A stretch of 20,564 nucleotides of DNA from Limnohabitans sp. (GCA_018883305.1 VEQI01000012.1:1-20564), one strand, 5' to 3'; counted from the stretch's first letter, positions 7,273-14,904 are shown. Notes: generated from the sequence alone by a model not told the origin. Made by a program: numbers and translations.

Positions 7273-8357
7273 GTTACCAGATCGTCACCATCGATGGCGA
7301 TGGCATTGGCCCCGAGGTATGCCAATCCACCGTGACCGTGCTGCGCGAGGCGTGTGGCACGGGTGTGCTGGACTTCATCGATATGCCGGGCGGCGCCGGG
7401 CATTACCAGCGCACCGGACAGGTGTTGCCTGAAGAGACCTACCAGGCCTGTCGCAGCACGCACGCCATCTTGCACGGCGCAGCTGGCCTGCCGGGCGTCA
7501 CCTATGCCGATGGCACCGAAGTGGGCAACGACCTGCACCTGCAACTGCGCTTCAAGCTGGACCTGTTTGCCAACGTGCGGCCCATCCGTCTGTACCGTGG
7601 CGTGAAGTGTCCGCTGGTGGGCTTTCAGCCTGGGCAGATCGACTACGTGGTGCTGCGCGAGAACACCGAAGGCTTGTACGCCAGCCGTGGTGGTGGCGTG
7701 AACCTGCGCGGCGAGGTGGTGACCGACACGCTGGTGATGACACGCCTGGGCGTGGAGCGCATTGCACGTTTTGCGTTTGAGCTCTCGCGCCGTCGCCACG
7801 GTGCACCACGGGACGGCAAGCGCCGTGTGACGGTGTGCGACAAGGCCAACATTCTCAAGACCTACGCGTTTTTTCGCGCGGTGAGCACCGAGGTGGCGCA
7901 GCAGTACCCGGATGTGGAGATCGATTACGCCTACGCGGACGCGATCACCGTGCACATGATCAAGAAGCCGGATTTCTATGACGTCATCGTGGCCGAGAAC
8001 ATGTTTGGCGACATCATCTCCGACCTGGGCGCCGGCACCGTGGGTGGCCTGGGCGTGGCGGCGTCCGCCGAACTGGGCTTGAAACACGGCCTGTTTCAGG
8101 GTGCGCATGGCTCTGCGCCGGACATTGCCGGCCAGGATGTGGCCAGTCCGGTGGCCACCATCCTGTCTGGGGCATTGATGTTGCGCTGGCTGGGCGATGA
8201 GCACCAGGACGCCAGCTTGTCGGCTGCGGCGCAACGCATTGAAGCGGCGGTGGAAGGGGTGCTGGCTGACGGCGAGGCTGTGCCCCACGACCAGGGCGGC
8301 ACCACCCGTTGCAGTGAATTCACCACGGCGGTTTGCCGACGCCTGCAAAAAGGCTGA
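7269..8357 (+). CDS. Isocitrate/isopropylmalate dehydrogenase-family enzyme, substrate unknown
   Basis: Beta-decarboxylating 2-hydroxyacid dehydrogenase family, 362 residues, normal for the family. The N-terminus has IDGDGIGPEV. Substrate-binding arginines are visible at about 94, 104 and 130. The catalytic Tyr137 lies in RENTEGLYASRGGG and Lys192 in CDKANILK. Metal ligands are Asp224, Asp248 and Asp252 (AENMFGDIISDLGAG), and the adenine-binding segment is HGSAPDIAGQDVASP. Relatives oxidise isocitrate, 3-isopropylmalate, D-malate, tartrate or homoisocitrate. Absence of leuC/leuD neighbours and coupling to a beta-hydroxyacid dehydrogenase argue against LeuB. A role in hydroxy-dicarboxylate or sugar-acid oxidation is inferred only. 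It may relate to the apionate operon that starts 128 bases downstream. Confidence 0.85.
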   Translation: MSYQIVTIDGDGIGPEVCQSTVTVLREACGTGVLDFIDMPGGAGHYQRTGQVLPEETYQACRSTHAILHGAAGLPGVTYADGTEVGNDLHLQLRFKLDLFANVRPIRLYRGVKCPLVGFQPGQIDYVVLRENTEGLYASRGGGVNLRGEVVTDTLVMTRLGVERIARFAFELSRRRHGAPRDGKRRVTVCDKANILKTYAFFRAVSTEVAQQYPDVEIDYAYADAITVHMIKKPDFYDVIVAENMFGDIISDLGAGTVGGLGVAASAELGLKHGLFQGAHGSAPDIAGQDVASPVATILSGALMLRWLGDEHQDASLSAAAQRIEAAVEGVLADGEAVPHDQGGTTRCSEFTTAVCRRLQKG

Positions 8358-8369
8358 ACAGCCGTTGAT

Positions 8370-8398
8370 TTGACTTTAAATGTCTCAATAAGTATTTT
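8370..8398 (+). promoter_or_regulatory. Sigma70-like promoter of the apnO operon
   Basis: A -35-like TTGACT (8370-8375), a 17-base spacer and a -10-like TATTTT (8393-8398) predict transcription starting near 8405, about 80 bases before apnO. The stretch 8370-8420 is strikingly AT-rich compared with the coding DNA around it. This is a pattern match only, but the spacing is ideal and the position is right for an independent promoter. Confidence 0.55.
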
Positions 8399-8412
8399 AA
8401 AGAGACATTTAA
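8376..8412 (+). promoter_or_regulatory. Perfect 11-bp inverted repeat, candidate operator
   Basis: TTAAATGTCTC (8376-8386) and GAGACATTTAA (8402-8412) are exact reverse complements separated by 15 bases. The left arm starts immediately after the -35-like hexamer and the right arm covers the predicted start site, so a protein bound here would occlude polymerase. The likely ligand is the GntR/FadR-type regulator at the end of the operon (inference). An 11-bp stem with a 15-base loop at the end of the upstream gene pair is the alternative reading, but no T-run follows. Confidence 0.55.
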
Positions 8413-8455
8413 TGGTATTAACCCTTATGAATTGAAGGTCGACTCATCATACCAT
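8412..8455 (+). promoter_or_regulatory. Second inverted repeat ATGGTAT / ATACCAT in the apnO leader
   Basis: ATGGTAT (8412-8418) and ATACCAT (8449-8455) form a 7-bp inverted repeat with a 30-base gap between the first operator and the apnO start. TGGTAT/ATACCA half-sites occur in operators of many FadR-subfamily GntR proteins, though normally as one compact palindrome. The right copy sits in CATCATACCATCATG, itself a partial palindrome. Confidence 0.3.
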
Positions 8456-8485
8456 CATGCCACTTTATCCATTTGACGTGATGAC

Positions 8486-9316
8486 ATGAGTACTTCAATT
8501 GCATTGTTTGGCGCCGGCGGCAAGATGGGCGTGCGGCTGTCCAAGAACCTCCAGGGCTCACCTTATGAGGTGCGTCATGTGGAGGTGGGTGAGGTGGGGC
8601 GTCAGCGTCTGCGCGATGAACTGGGTGTGGAATGCTGCGCCGTGGACGATGCGCTCAACAACGTCGATGTGGTGATTTTGGCGGTGCCAGACACCTTGAT
8701 TGGCAAACTCGCCGCCGACATCGCACCCAAGCTCAAAGCCGGCACCATGGTGATGACGCTGGATGCCGCCGCACCCTTTGCCGGCCATCTGCCCAAGCGC
8801 CCGGACCTGGTGTATTTTGTGGCGCACCCGTGCCACCCCAGCATCTTCCATCCGCGTGTGCACCTGGAAGGTGACCCGGATTACTTTGGAGGCGTGAAGG
8901 CCCCGCAGTCCATCGTCAATGCCTTGATGCAGGGCCCCGATGAAGCCTACGCGCTGGGCGAAGACATTGCCAAGACCATTTACCAGCCGGTGCTGCGCTC
9001 TTACCGTGTGACGGTGGAGCAGATGGCGCTGCTGGAGCCCGGCTTGTCTGAAACCGTGTGCGCCACGCTGCTGGATGTGATGCGCGAGGCCATGGATGAA
9101 GTGGTGTCACGTGGCGTGCCCGCCGAGGCCGCGCGTGATTTCCTGCTGGGCCACATGACGATTCTGTCGGCCGTGATCTTCAAACAGATTCCGGGTCAGT
9201 TCTCTGACGCCTGCAACAAGGCCATCACCTTTGGCAAGCCGCGTCTCATGCGCGACGACTGGAAGCAGATTTTCGAGCACCAGGAAATCGCCGACAGCAT
9301 CGAACGTATCACCTGA
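8486..9316 (+). CDS. apnO: D-apionate oxidoisomerase
   Basis: 276-residue NAD-dependent enzyme annotated in databases as a phosphogluconate-dehydrogenase C-terminal-domain protein. The known ApnO reaction oxidises D-apionate and migrates its hydroxymethyl group to give 3-oxo-isoapionate. The sequence has the Rossmann motif GAGGKMG (9-15), AVPDTLIGK, LDAAAPFAGHLPKRPDLVYFVAHPCHPSIF with its histidine/cysteine-rich substrate segment, and a helical C-terminal domain with ALLEPGLSETVCATLLDVMREAMDE and GHMTILSAVIFK. It matches ApnO proteins closely as I remember them. Placement ahead of a TRAP transporter, a RuBisCO-like protein and a DUF1537 kinase strongly supports the assignment. The ATG at 8486 has only a weak ribosome-binding site. 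Confidence 0.87.
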   Translation: MSTSIALFGAGGKMGVRLSKNLQGSPYEVRHVEVGEVGRQRLRDELGVECCAVDDALNNVDVVILAVPDTLIGKLAADIAPKLKAGTMVMTLDAAAPFAGHLPKRPDLVYFVAHPCHPSIFHPRVHLEGDPDYFGGVKAPQSIVNALMQGPDEAYALGEDIAKTIYQPVLRSYRVTVEQMALLEPGLSETVCATLLDVMREAMDEVVSRGVPAEAARDFLLGHMTILSAVIFKQIPGQFSDACNKAITFGKPRLMRDDWKQIFEHQEIADSIERIT

Positions 9317-9369
9317 AACTTTCAGCGATACTCCCCCCGTGACTGCATAACACTCAACTGGAGCACTTC

Positions 9370-10341
9370 ATGAAATTGATCAAAACCCTGCCAGCCCTGG
9401 TGCTGGCCTCTGTCTGGATGATGAACGCCAGCGCGCAGACCGTTCTCAAGATCGGCTACACCCCGGCGGTGACTTCCCACTACGGGGTGGGCACGCAGGT
9501 GCTGTGCGACGAAATCGAGAAGGGCACGCAAGGTCGCTACAAGTGCCAGATTTTCCCCAACGGTGCCCTGGGTGGTGAGCGCGAAATGATCGAAGCCGTG
9601 CAACTGGGCACGCTCGACATGGTCAACACCTCCACTGGCCCGGTCGGCAACTTCGTGCCCGAAGTGAAGATCGTGGACATCCCCTTCCTGTTCCGTGACT
9701 ACGACCACGCCCGTCGTTTCCTGGACGGCGCCCCCGGCCAGGAGCTGCTGACCAAGTTCCCCTCCAAAGGCCTGGTGGCCCTGGCATGGACCGAAAACGG
9801 TTTCCGTCACATGACCAACAGCAAGCGCGCCATCGTCAAACCTGAAGATGCCGCCGGCCTGAAGATGCGTACCATGGAAAACAAGGTGCACATGGATGGC
9901 TACAAGGCGTTTGGCATTCAGCCCACGCCCATGGCTTTCCCGGAAGTGTTCGGCGCGCTGCAGCAAGGCACCGTGGATGGTCAGGAAAACCCCATCCCCG
10001 TGATCCTGGCCACCAAGTTCTCGCAAGTGCAGAAGTACCTGTCGCTCACGGGGCACGTGTACTCGCCGGCGCTGTACCTCACGTCTCCGCGCGTGATGAA
10101 CAAGCTCAGCGATGCTGACAAGAAGGCGTTCTATGAAGCCGCCAAGAAAGCCACCGTGGCCCAGCGCAAGAAAGTGAACGAAGACGAAGCCAACGGTATC
10201 GCCCAGCTGGAAAAAGAAGGCATGTCGGTGGTGCGTAAAGTCGACGGCCAGGCCTTCCGTGATGCGTTGCGTCCGGTGTATGCGTCATACGCCAAGGAGT
10301 TTGGCGCCGAGAACATTCGCAAGATTCAAGAATTCAAGTAA
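9370..10341 (+). CDS. dctP: TRAP transporter substrate-binding protein, DctP family
   Basis: Periplasmic solute-binding protein of 323 residues. A signal peptide (MKLIKTLPALVLASVWMMNASA) is probably cleaved after residue 22. DctP-type features include FPNGALGGEREMIEAVQLGTLDM, PFLFRDYDHARRFLDG, Arg167 in GLKMRTMENKVHMDGYKAFG (the conserved arginine that normally binds the ligand carboxylate) and FPEVFGALQQGTVDGQENPIPVI. CTGGAG precedes the ATG. The carboxylate-binding arginine and the neighbours predict a sugar acid such as D-apionate as ligand (inference). It is separated from the membrane subunits by a strong stem-loop, which may let the binding protein be made in excess. Confidence 0.93.
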   Translation: MKLIKTLPALVLASVWMMNASAQTVLKIGYTPAVTSHYGVGTQVLCDEIEKGTQGRYKCQIFPNGALGGEREMIEAVQLGTLDMVNTSTGPVGNFVPEVKIVDIPFLFRDYDHARRFLDGAPGQELLTKFPSKGLVALAWTENGFRHMTNSKRAIVKPEDAAGLKMRTMENKVHMDGYKAFGIQPTPMAFPEVFGALQQGTVDGQENPIPVILATKFSQVQKYLSLTGHVYSPALYLTSPRVMNKLSDADKKAFYEAAKKATVAQRKKVNEDEANGIAQLEKEGMSVVRKVDGQAFRDALRPVYASYAKEFGAENIRKIQEFK

Positions 10342-10356
10342 TTCATGGCGACATCA

Positions 10357-10395
10357 GGCGGCTGCGCATGAGCGCAGGCCGCCCTTTCTGTTTTT
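10357..10395 (+). terminator. Intercistronic stem-loop with T-run between dctP and dctQ
   Basis: GGCGGCTGCGC (10357-10367), loop ATGA, then GCGCAG, one bulged G and CCGCC (to 10383), followed by CTTTCTGTTTTT. It begins 15 bases after the dctP stop. It could act as a partial terminator or as a 3'-end stabiliser giving more binding protein than permease mRNA. dctQ has its own ribosome-binding region (GAGGGGTAGG) downstream, consistent with read-through. Confidence 0.65.
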
Positions 10396-10418
10396 AGGGC
10401 CCCCGAGGGGTAGGTTTC

Positions 10419-10931
10419 ATGAAACGACTTGAGCAGGCTTTTCACGCCGTCAACCGCTGGATGCTGATTGGCATGCTGGCCGTGATGTCAGTCATCATCT
10501 TTTGCAACGTGGTGTTGCGTTACTCCACCAACGAGTCCATTGAGTGGGCCGAAGAAGTCTCGCGGCATTTGATGATCTGGGTGACTTTCATCGGTGCTGG
10601 TCCTGTGCTGCGCTATGGGGGTCACATTGCCGTGGAGAACCTGCAAGATGCCTTGCCCAAGCCGGTGGCCCGCTTGCTGCGCCTCATCATTGCGCTCTTG
10701 ATTGGCGGCATGCTGGTGTTTCTGTTCTGGTTCGGTCTGGAGTACATGGACCGCACGCAATATCAGCTGACACCTTCCACCCAGATTTCCTTTGCCTACA
10801 TTTATGCCGGCCTGCCGATTGGCTCGGCCATGGCCCTGATTCACTGGTTGCTGATCGTGCGTGATTACGTGCTGGAGCGCCAATTTGCGTCGGATGAACA
10901 CTTCGACGCCACGGCGAGTGCCTCCCTATGA
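10419..10931 (+). CDS. dctQ: TRAP transporter small permease, DctQ family
   Basis: 170-residue inner-membrane protein with four hydrophobic helices (about 16-36, 50-68, 91-112 and 127-150). The DctQ signature region is VVLRYSTNESIEWAEEVSRHLMIWVTFIGAGPVLRYGGHIAVE. DctQ joins the large subunit in the membrane and is required for TRAP transport. The GAGGGGTAGG just upstream provides a good ribosome-binding site. Its last codons overlap the dctM start by 4 bases (ATGA), so Q and M are translationally coupled. Confidence 0.92.
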   Translation: MKRLEQAFHAVNRWMLIGMLAVMSVIIFCNVVLRYSTNESIEWAEEVSRHLMIWVTFIGAGPVLRYGGHIAVENLQDALPKPVARLLRLIIALLIGGMLVFLFWFGLEYMDRTQYQLTPSTQISFAYIYAGLPIGSAMALIHWLLIVRDYVLERQFASDEHFDATASASL

Positions 10932-12220
10932 GCGCGAGTCTGATTCTTCTCATCGCGGCCTGCGTGTACCTGGCCATCGGCGTGCCGGTGGCGTTTGCGC
11001 TGGGCTTGTCCACCATCACCGCGTTGCTGGTGTCGGGCAGCTTCCCGCTGATTGTGCTCTTGAAAGAGACTTTCACCGGCATTGACAGTTTCCCCTTGAT
11101 GGCGGTGCCTTTCTTCATCCTGGCCGCCGAGCTGATGAGCGGTGGTTCGCTGACCGAGGTGCTACTGAAATTTGCCGGCCAGTTCGTCGGCCATCGCCGT
11201 GGTGGCTTGGGGTACACCAATGTGGTGTCGCTGACCTTTTTCTCCGGCATTTCAGGCTCGGCCCTGGCGGACGCGGCGGGACCGGGTGCCATGATGATCC
11301 GCATGATGGACAAGGCGGGGTACAGCCGCTCATACGCTGCGGCCTTGACGGCTGCCACTGCCATTGTGGGGCCCATCATTCCACCGTCCATCATCATGAT
11401 CATTTACGCGCTGGCCGATGATCGCGTCTCGGTGGGCGCCTTGTTCGTAGCCGGATTGGTACCGGGTGTGCTGATTGCCGTGGCCATGTGCGTGGTCAAC
11501 TGGAAGGTCTCACGCGAGCGCAATTACAAAGGCGATGGCGAACATCCCACGCGGGATGAAATCATTCGCACCACCTGGATGGCCATGCCCGCCATTTTGT
11601 TGCCGGTGCTGATTCTGGGCGGCATGCGCGCGGGCTGGTTCACGCCCACCGAGTCCTCGGTGGTGGCAGTGTTTTATGCGCTGCTGTGTGGCAAGTATGT
11701 GTATCGCACGCTGGAATGGAAGGCCGTGCCCAACATCCTGTCGCGCTCGGCGTTGCTGACAGCCTCGGTGCTGATGATCATTGGCATGTCGGCCTCGTTT
11801 GCCTGGGTGCTGACCATCGAGGGAGTGCCGCAAATCGTGGCCAACTGGATTGTGGATCTGAACCTCAATGCGTGGACCTTCCTGATTGTGGTCAACGTCT
11901 TCCTGTTGCTGTTTGGCATCTTCATCGAACCCTTGCCCGGCGTGATGGTGCTGGTGCCCATCCTGGCCCCAGTGGCTGCCAAGGTGGGCGTGGACCCGAT
12001 TCACTTTGCCATGGTGGTGATCTACAACCTGACGCTGGGCATGATCACGCCGCCCGTGGGTGGCTTGCTGTTCGTGACGTCCAATGTCTCACGCGTGCCG
12101 CTGTCGGATCTGACGCGTGAGCTCAAGCCCTTCTTGTGGGCGCACGGCCTGGTGCTGGTGCTGCTGACGTTTGTGCCGTGGTTGAGCACCTGGCTTCCTC
12201 GCGCCATGGGGTACAAATAA
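10928..12220 (+). CDS. dctM: TRAP transporter large permease, DctM family
   Basis: 430-residue multi-spanning membrane protein forming the sodium-coupled transport channel. DctM hallmarks are visible: PVAFALGLSTITALL, LMAVPFFILAAELMSGG, NVVSLTFFSGISGSALADAAGPGAMMI, a GPIIPPSIIMIIYA hinge, WFTPTESSVVAVFYALL, LNLNAWTFLIVVNVFLLLFGIFIEPLPGVMVLVPILAPVA and LTLGMITPPVGGLLF. Size and helix count are normal. It completes a three-gene TRAP system inside the apionate gene set. The RuBisCO-like gene starts 13 bases downstream. Confidence 0.95.
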   Translation: MSASLILLIAACVYLAIGVPVAFALGLSTITALLVSGSFPLIVLLKETFTGIDSFPLMAVPFFILAAELMSGGSLTEVLLKFAGQFVGHRRGGLGYTNVVSLTFFSGISGSALADAAGPGAMMIRMMDKAGYSRSYAAALTAATAIVGPIIPPSIIMIIYALADDRVSVGALFVAGLVPGVLIAVAMCVVNWKVSRERNYKGDGEHPTRDEIIRTTWMAMPAILLPVLILGGMRAGWFTPTESSVVAVFYALLCGKYVYRTLEWKAVPNILSRSALLTASVLMIIGMSASFAWVLTIEGVPQIVANWIVDLNLNAWTFLIVVNVFLLLFGIFIEPLPGVMVLVPILAPVAAKVGVDPIHFAMVVIYNLTLGMITPPVGGLLFVTSNVSRVPLSDLTRELKPFLWAHGLVLVLLTFVPWLSTWLPRAMGYK

Positions 12221-12233
12221 AAGGTAGCTGGAC

Positions 12234-13478
12234 ATGACCACGCAACGCATCCATGCCACGTACTGGCTTGAAACGGGAGATGACCCCCGCCGTGCCGCCG
12301 AGGTGATTGCCGGTGAGCAGTCCAGTGGCACGTTTCTCAAGCTGGCCACAGAAACGGCTGAATTGAAAGAGCGCTCCGGCGCTCGGGTGGAGCGCCTGGA
12401 AATTCTGGGGCAGTCCGCACACCCTAGCTTGCCTGGCGGCATGGTGTCTTCGCAGCACACACAGTGTCTTCTGGAACTCTCCTGGCCGCTGGAGAATCTC
12501 GGCCCCTGTCTGCCTACCCTGATGTCCACCATCGCGGGCAATTTGTTTGAACTGCGGCAGGTCAGCGGTCTTCGATTGCTGGACCTTCAATTGCCCGAAG
12601 CCTTTGCGCAAGCCTACCCAGGCCCGGCGTTCGCCATGCCCGGCACGCGTGCCTTGTGTGGCGTGGCGCAGGGCCCCCTGATTGGCACCATCATCAAGCC
12701 CAGTGTGGGCCTGAATCCGCAGGAGACGGCCGAGCAGGTGCGTCAACTGGTGGAGGGCGGCATCGACTTCATCAAGGACGATGAGTTACAGGCTGATGGT
12801 CCGAATTGCCCCTTCAATGAACGCGTGGTGGAGGTGATGCGTGTGGTCAACGCAGCGGCTGATCGTCAGGGACGCAAAGTCATGGTGGCCTTCAACATCA
12901 CCGGTGAGTTGGACCAGATGCAGCGCCGGCACGACTGGGTGCTGCAGCATGGTGGCACCTGTGTCATGGTGTGCGTGAATTCCGTGGGCTTGAGCGGCAT
13001 GACGGCCATTCGTCGTCATGCACAGTTGCCCCTGCATGCGCACCGGGCCGGCTGGGGCTACCTCAGCCGCAGCCCAGCCCTGGGCTGGGACTTTCGGCCC
13101 TGGCAAAAGTTGTGGCGCCTGGCCGGTGCGGACCATTTGCACGTCAATGGCTTGCGTAATAAATTCAGCGAACCCGATGACGTGGTGGTGCAGGCCGCGC
13201 GCTCGGTGCAAGTGCCTTTGTTTGCCCACCAAGCCATGCCGGCTGTGCCCGTGTTCAGCTCGGCACAAACCGGTCTGCAAGCGCATGACACGTATGCCGC
13301 ATTGGGCAATGACGATCTGATTGTCACCGCGGGTGGCGGCATATTTGGCCATCCTCAAGGCGTGGCCGCCGGCGTGACCGCTTTGCGGGATGCCTGGGAC
13401 GCCGCTCGCCATGGCCAGACCTTGCAAGAGGCGGCCAAAGATCGACCCGCATTGCGTGCTGCCTTGACGTTTTGGTGA
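12234..13478 (+). CDS. RuBisCO-like protein: 3-oxo-isoapionate-4-phosphate decarboxylase or transcarboxylase/hydrolase
   Basis: 414 residues, RuBisCO large-chain fold. The N-terminal domain is about 1-130 and the barrel about 140-414. Key RuBisCO positions map as follows: Lys175 to Lys155 (GTIIKPSVGL), Lys177 replaced by Ser157, the carbamylated Lys201 to Lys181 with Asp183 and Glu184 (IDFIKDDELQ), His294/Arg295 to His270/Arg271, His327 to His303, loop-6 Lys334 to Lys310, Ser379 to Gly367, and Asn123 to Asn103. Loss of Lys177 and Ser379 rules out a true CO2-fixing enzyme, while the metal site is intact. Linked ApnO and kinase genes fit OiaC (giving an erythrulose phosphate plus CO2) or OiaT (giving 3-phosphoglycerate plus glycolate). 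Sequence reading alone cannot decide between them. Confidence 0.85.
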   Translation: MTTQRIHATYWLETGDDPRRAAEVIAGEQSSGTFLKLATETAELKERSGARVERLEILGQSAHPSLPGGMVSSQHTQCLLELSWPLENLGPCLPTLMSTIAGNLFELRQVSGLRLLDLQLPEAFAQAYPGPAFAMPGTRALCGVAQGPLIGTIIKPSVGLNPQETAEQVRQLVEGGIDFIKDDELQADGPNCPFNERVVEVMRVVNAAADRQGRKVMVAFNITGELDQMQRRHDWVLQHGGTCVMVCVNSVGLSGMTAIRRHAQLPLHAHRAGWGYLSRSPALGWDFRPWQKLWRLAGADHLHVNGLRNKFSEPDDVVVQAARSVQVPLFAHQAMPAVPVFSSAQTGLQAHDTYAALGNDDLIVTAGGGIFGHPQGVAAGVTALRDAWDAARHGQTLQEAAKDRPALRAALTFW

Positions 13479-13482
13479 GCCC

Positions 13483-14904
13483 GTGTCCTCGCCATCGGTT
13501 GCTCCCATGACAATGACCTCTTCTTCCTGCGCCACAACGGGCGGATTGCCGGATGGCCCGCTGGTGGCGTATTACGGCGACGACTTCACCGGTTCCACCG
13601 ATGTGATGGAAGCCTTCACCGCCGCGGGTGTGCCCACGGTGCTGTTTTTGCAAACGCCTGGCCCATCCGCGTTGGCGCGTTTTTCGCACATGCGTTGCGT
13701 GGGCTTGGCCGGCACTTCGCGCGGACGTGACCCCGCCTGGATGCGTCAGCATTTGCCGCCGGCCTTCCAAAGTTTGCAGCAACTGGGCGCGCCCATCCTG
13801 CACTACAAGGTTTGCTCCACGTTTGATTCGGCGCCGCAGGTGGGCTCCATCGGGCAGGCGATTGACCTCGGGGTGCCCGGCTCGGGCGCGCGTTGGTCGC
13901 CCACCATCGTGGGTGCGCCGCGCTTGCAACGCTTTCAGATGTTCGGACAATTGTTTGCCGGCTTCATGGGCGAGGTATACCGCATCGACAGGCATCCTTC
14001 CATGTCCCGTCATCCGGTCACGCCCATGGATGAGGCCGATCTGCGTGTGCATCTGGGGCGGCAAACGGGGCGCCGGATCGAGCTGATCGATGGCGTGCAG
14101 TCCACCAGCGGGCAGGGCGATGCGCGACTGCAAGCGCTGCAAGGGGACGATCAACCCGTCATCATGCTGGATGTGATGGATGCGGATTCGCAGCGCGAAG
14201 CCGGCCGATTGGTGTGGGAAAACCGAGCTGGCGGCTTGTTCAGTGCCTCGTCGTCCGGTCTGCAGTATGCGCTGGTGGCTTATTGGCGCAGCCAGGGCTG
14301 GTTGCCGGCGCAGTCGACCTTGCCCACGCCTGCACCGGCGTCGGCCATTGCCGTGGTGAGTGGCAGCTGCTCGGTGATGAGTGGCAAGCAGATTGAGTGG
14401 GCGCTGGCGAATGGTTTTCATGGTGAGCGCCTGAATGTGGCGGCCTGCCTCCATGCGTCCACCCGTGAGGCCGAGATCTCGCGCGTGGTCACGGGCAGCC
14501 TGCAGGCATTGGCGCAGGGGCGTTCGCCGGTGGTGTATTCGGCCATGGGACCGGACGACGCGGCGGTGACCGGATTTGAAGCCTTGGTGCAAGCCTGCGG
14601 ACTGGATCGCGCACAGGCGGCGCAAATCATTGGTGATGCGCTGGCCGAGGTGATGAAGCAATTGCTGGACCGCAGCGAGCTGCGTCGTGTGGTGGTGGCG
14701 GGTGGTGACAGCTCCGGTGCCGTGGCCAGTCACCTGGGCGTGCAGGCCCTGACCGTGCTGGCGGGTTTGCGTCCGGGGGCTCCTTTGTGTCGCGCCTGGT
14801 CCGATGATGCGCGCCGCGATGGCCTGGAGCTGGTGCTCAAGGGCGGGCAGATGGGGACCCCCACCTTCTATGGCGAAGTTCTCTCGGGGCATGTGAGTGA
14901 CTGA
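13483..14904 (+). CDS. oiaK: DUF1537-family sugar-acid kinase, probable 3-oxo-isoapionate kinase
   Basis: Four-carbon acid sugar kinase family, 473 residues from the GTG at 13483 (ATG 13507 or 13513 would remove 8 or 10 residues). The N-terminal domain opens with the family motif YGDDFTGSTD (31-40). The central part has HYKVCSTFDSAPQVGSIGQA. The C-terminal ATP-binding domain shows VVSGSCSVMSGKQIEWAL, GGDSSGAVASHLGV (407-420) and LKGGQMGTPTFY. The family phosphorylates oxo or hydroxy sugar acids. Beside apnO and a RuBisCO-like gene, the expected substrate is 3-oxo-isoapionate at C4. The gene starts 4 bases after the previous stop and its end overlaps the regulator ORF. Confidence 0.82.
   Translation: MSSPSVAPMTMTSSSCATTGGLPDGPLVAYYGDDFTGSTDVMEAFTAAGVPTVLFLQTPGPSALARFSHMRCVGLAGTSRGRDPAWMRQHLPPAFQSLQQLGAPILHYKVCSTFDSAPQVGSIGQAIDLGVPGSGARWSPTIVGAPRLQRFQMFGQLFAGFMGEVYRIDRHPSMSRHPVTPMDEADLRVHLGRQTGRRIELIDGVQSTSGQGDARLQALQGDDQPVIMLDVMDADSQREAGRLVWENRAGGLFSASSSGLQYALVAYWRSQGWLPAQSTLPTPAPASAIAVVSGSCSVMSGKQIEWALANGFHGERLNVAACLHASTREAEISRVVTGSLQALAQGRSPVVYSAMGPDDAAVTGFEALVQACGLDRAQAAQIIGDALAEVMKQLLDRSELRRVVVAGGDSSGAVASHLGVQALTVLAGLRPGAPLCRAWSDDARRDGLELVLKGGQMGTPTFYGEVLSGHVSD

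Noticed and set aside
7269..8357. 3-isopropylmalate dehydrogenase LeuB
   Set aside because: No leuA, leuC or leuD neighbours; coupling to a beta-hydroxyacid dehydrogenase suggests a catabolic role. Sequence alone does not fix the substrate.
8376..8412. Intrinsic terminator for the upstream gene pair
   Set aside because: The stem is AT-rich, the loop is 15 bases and no T-run follows; overlap with promoter-like hexamers fits an operator better.
8449..8460. CATCAT direct repeat as a possible repeat element
   Set aside because: Only two short copies; more simply part of the candidate operator region.
12234..13478. True CO2-fixing RuBisCO large subunit
   Set aside because: Lys177 and Ser379 equivalents are replaced, the protein is shorter than form I-III chains, and no small subunit or phosphoribulokinase is nearby.
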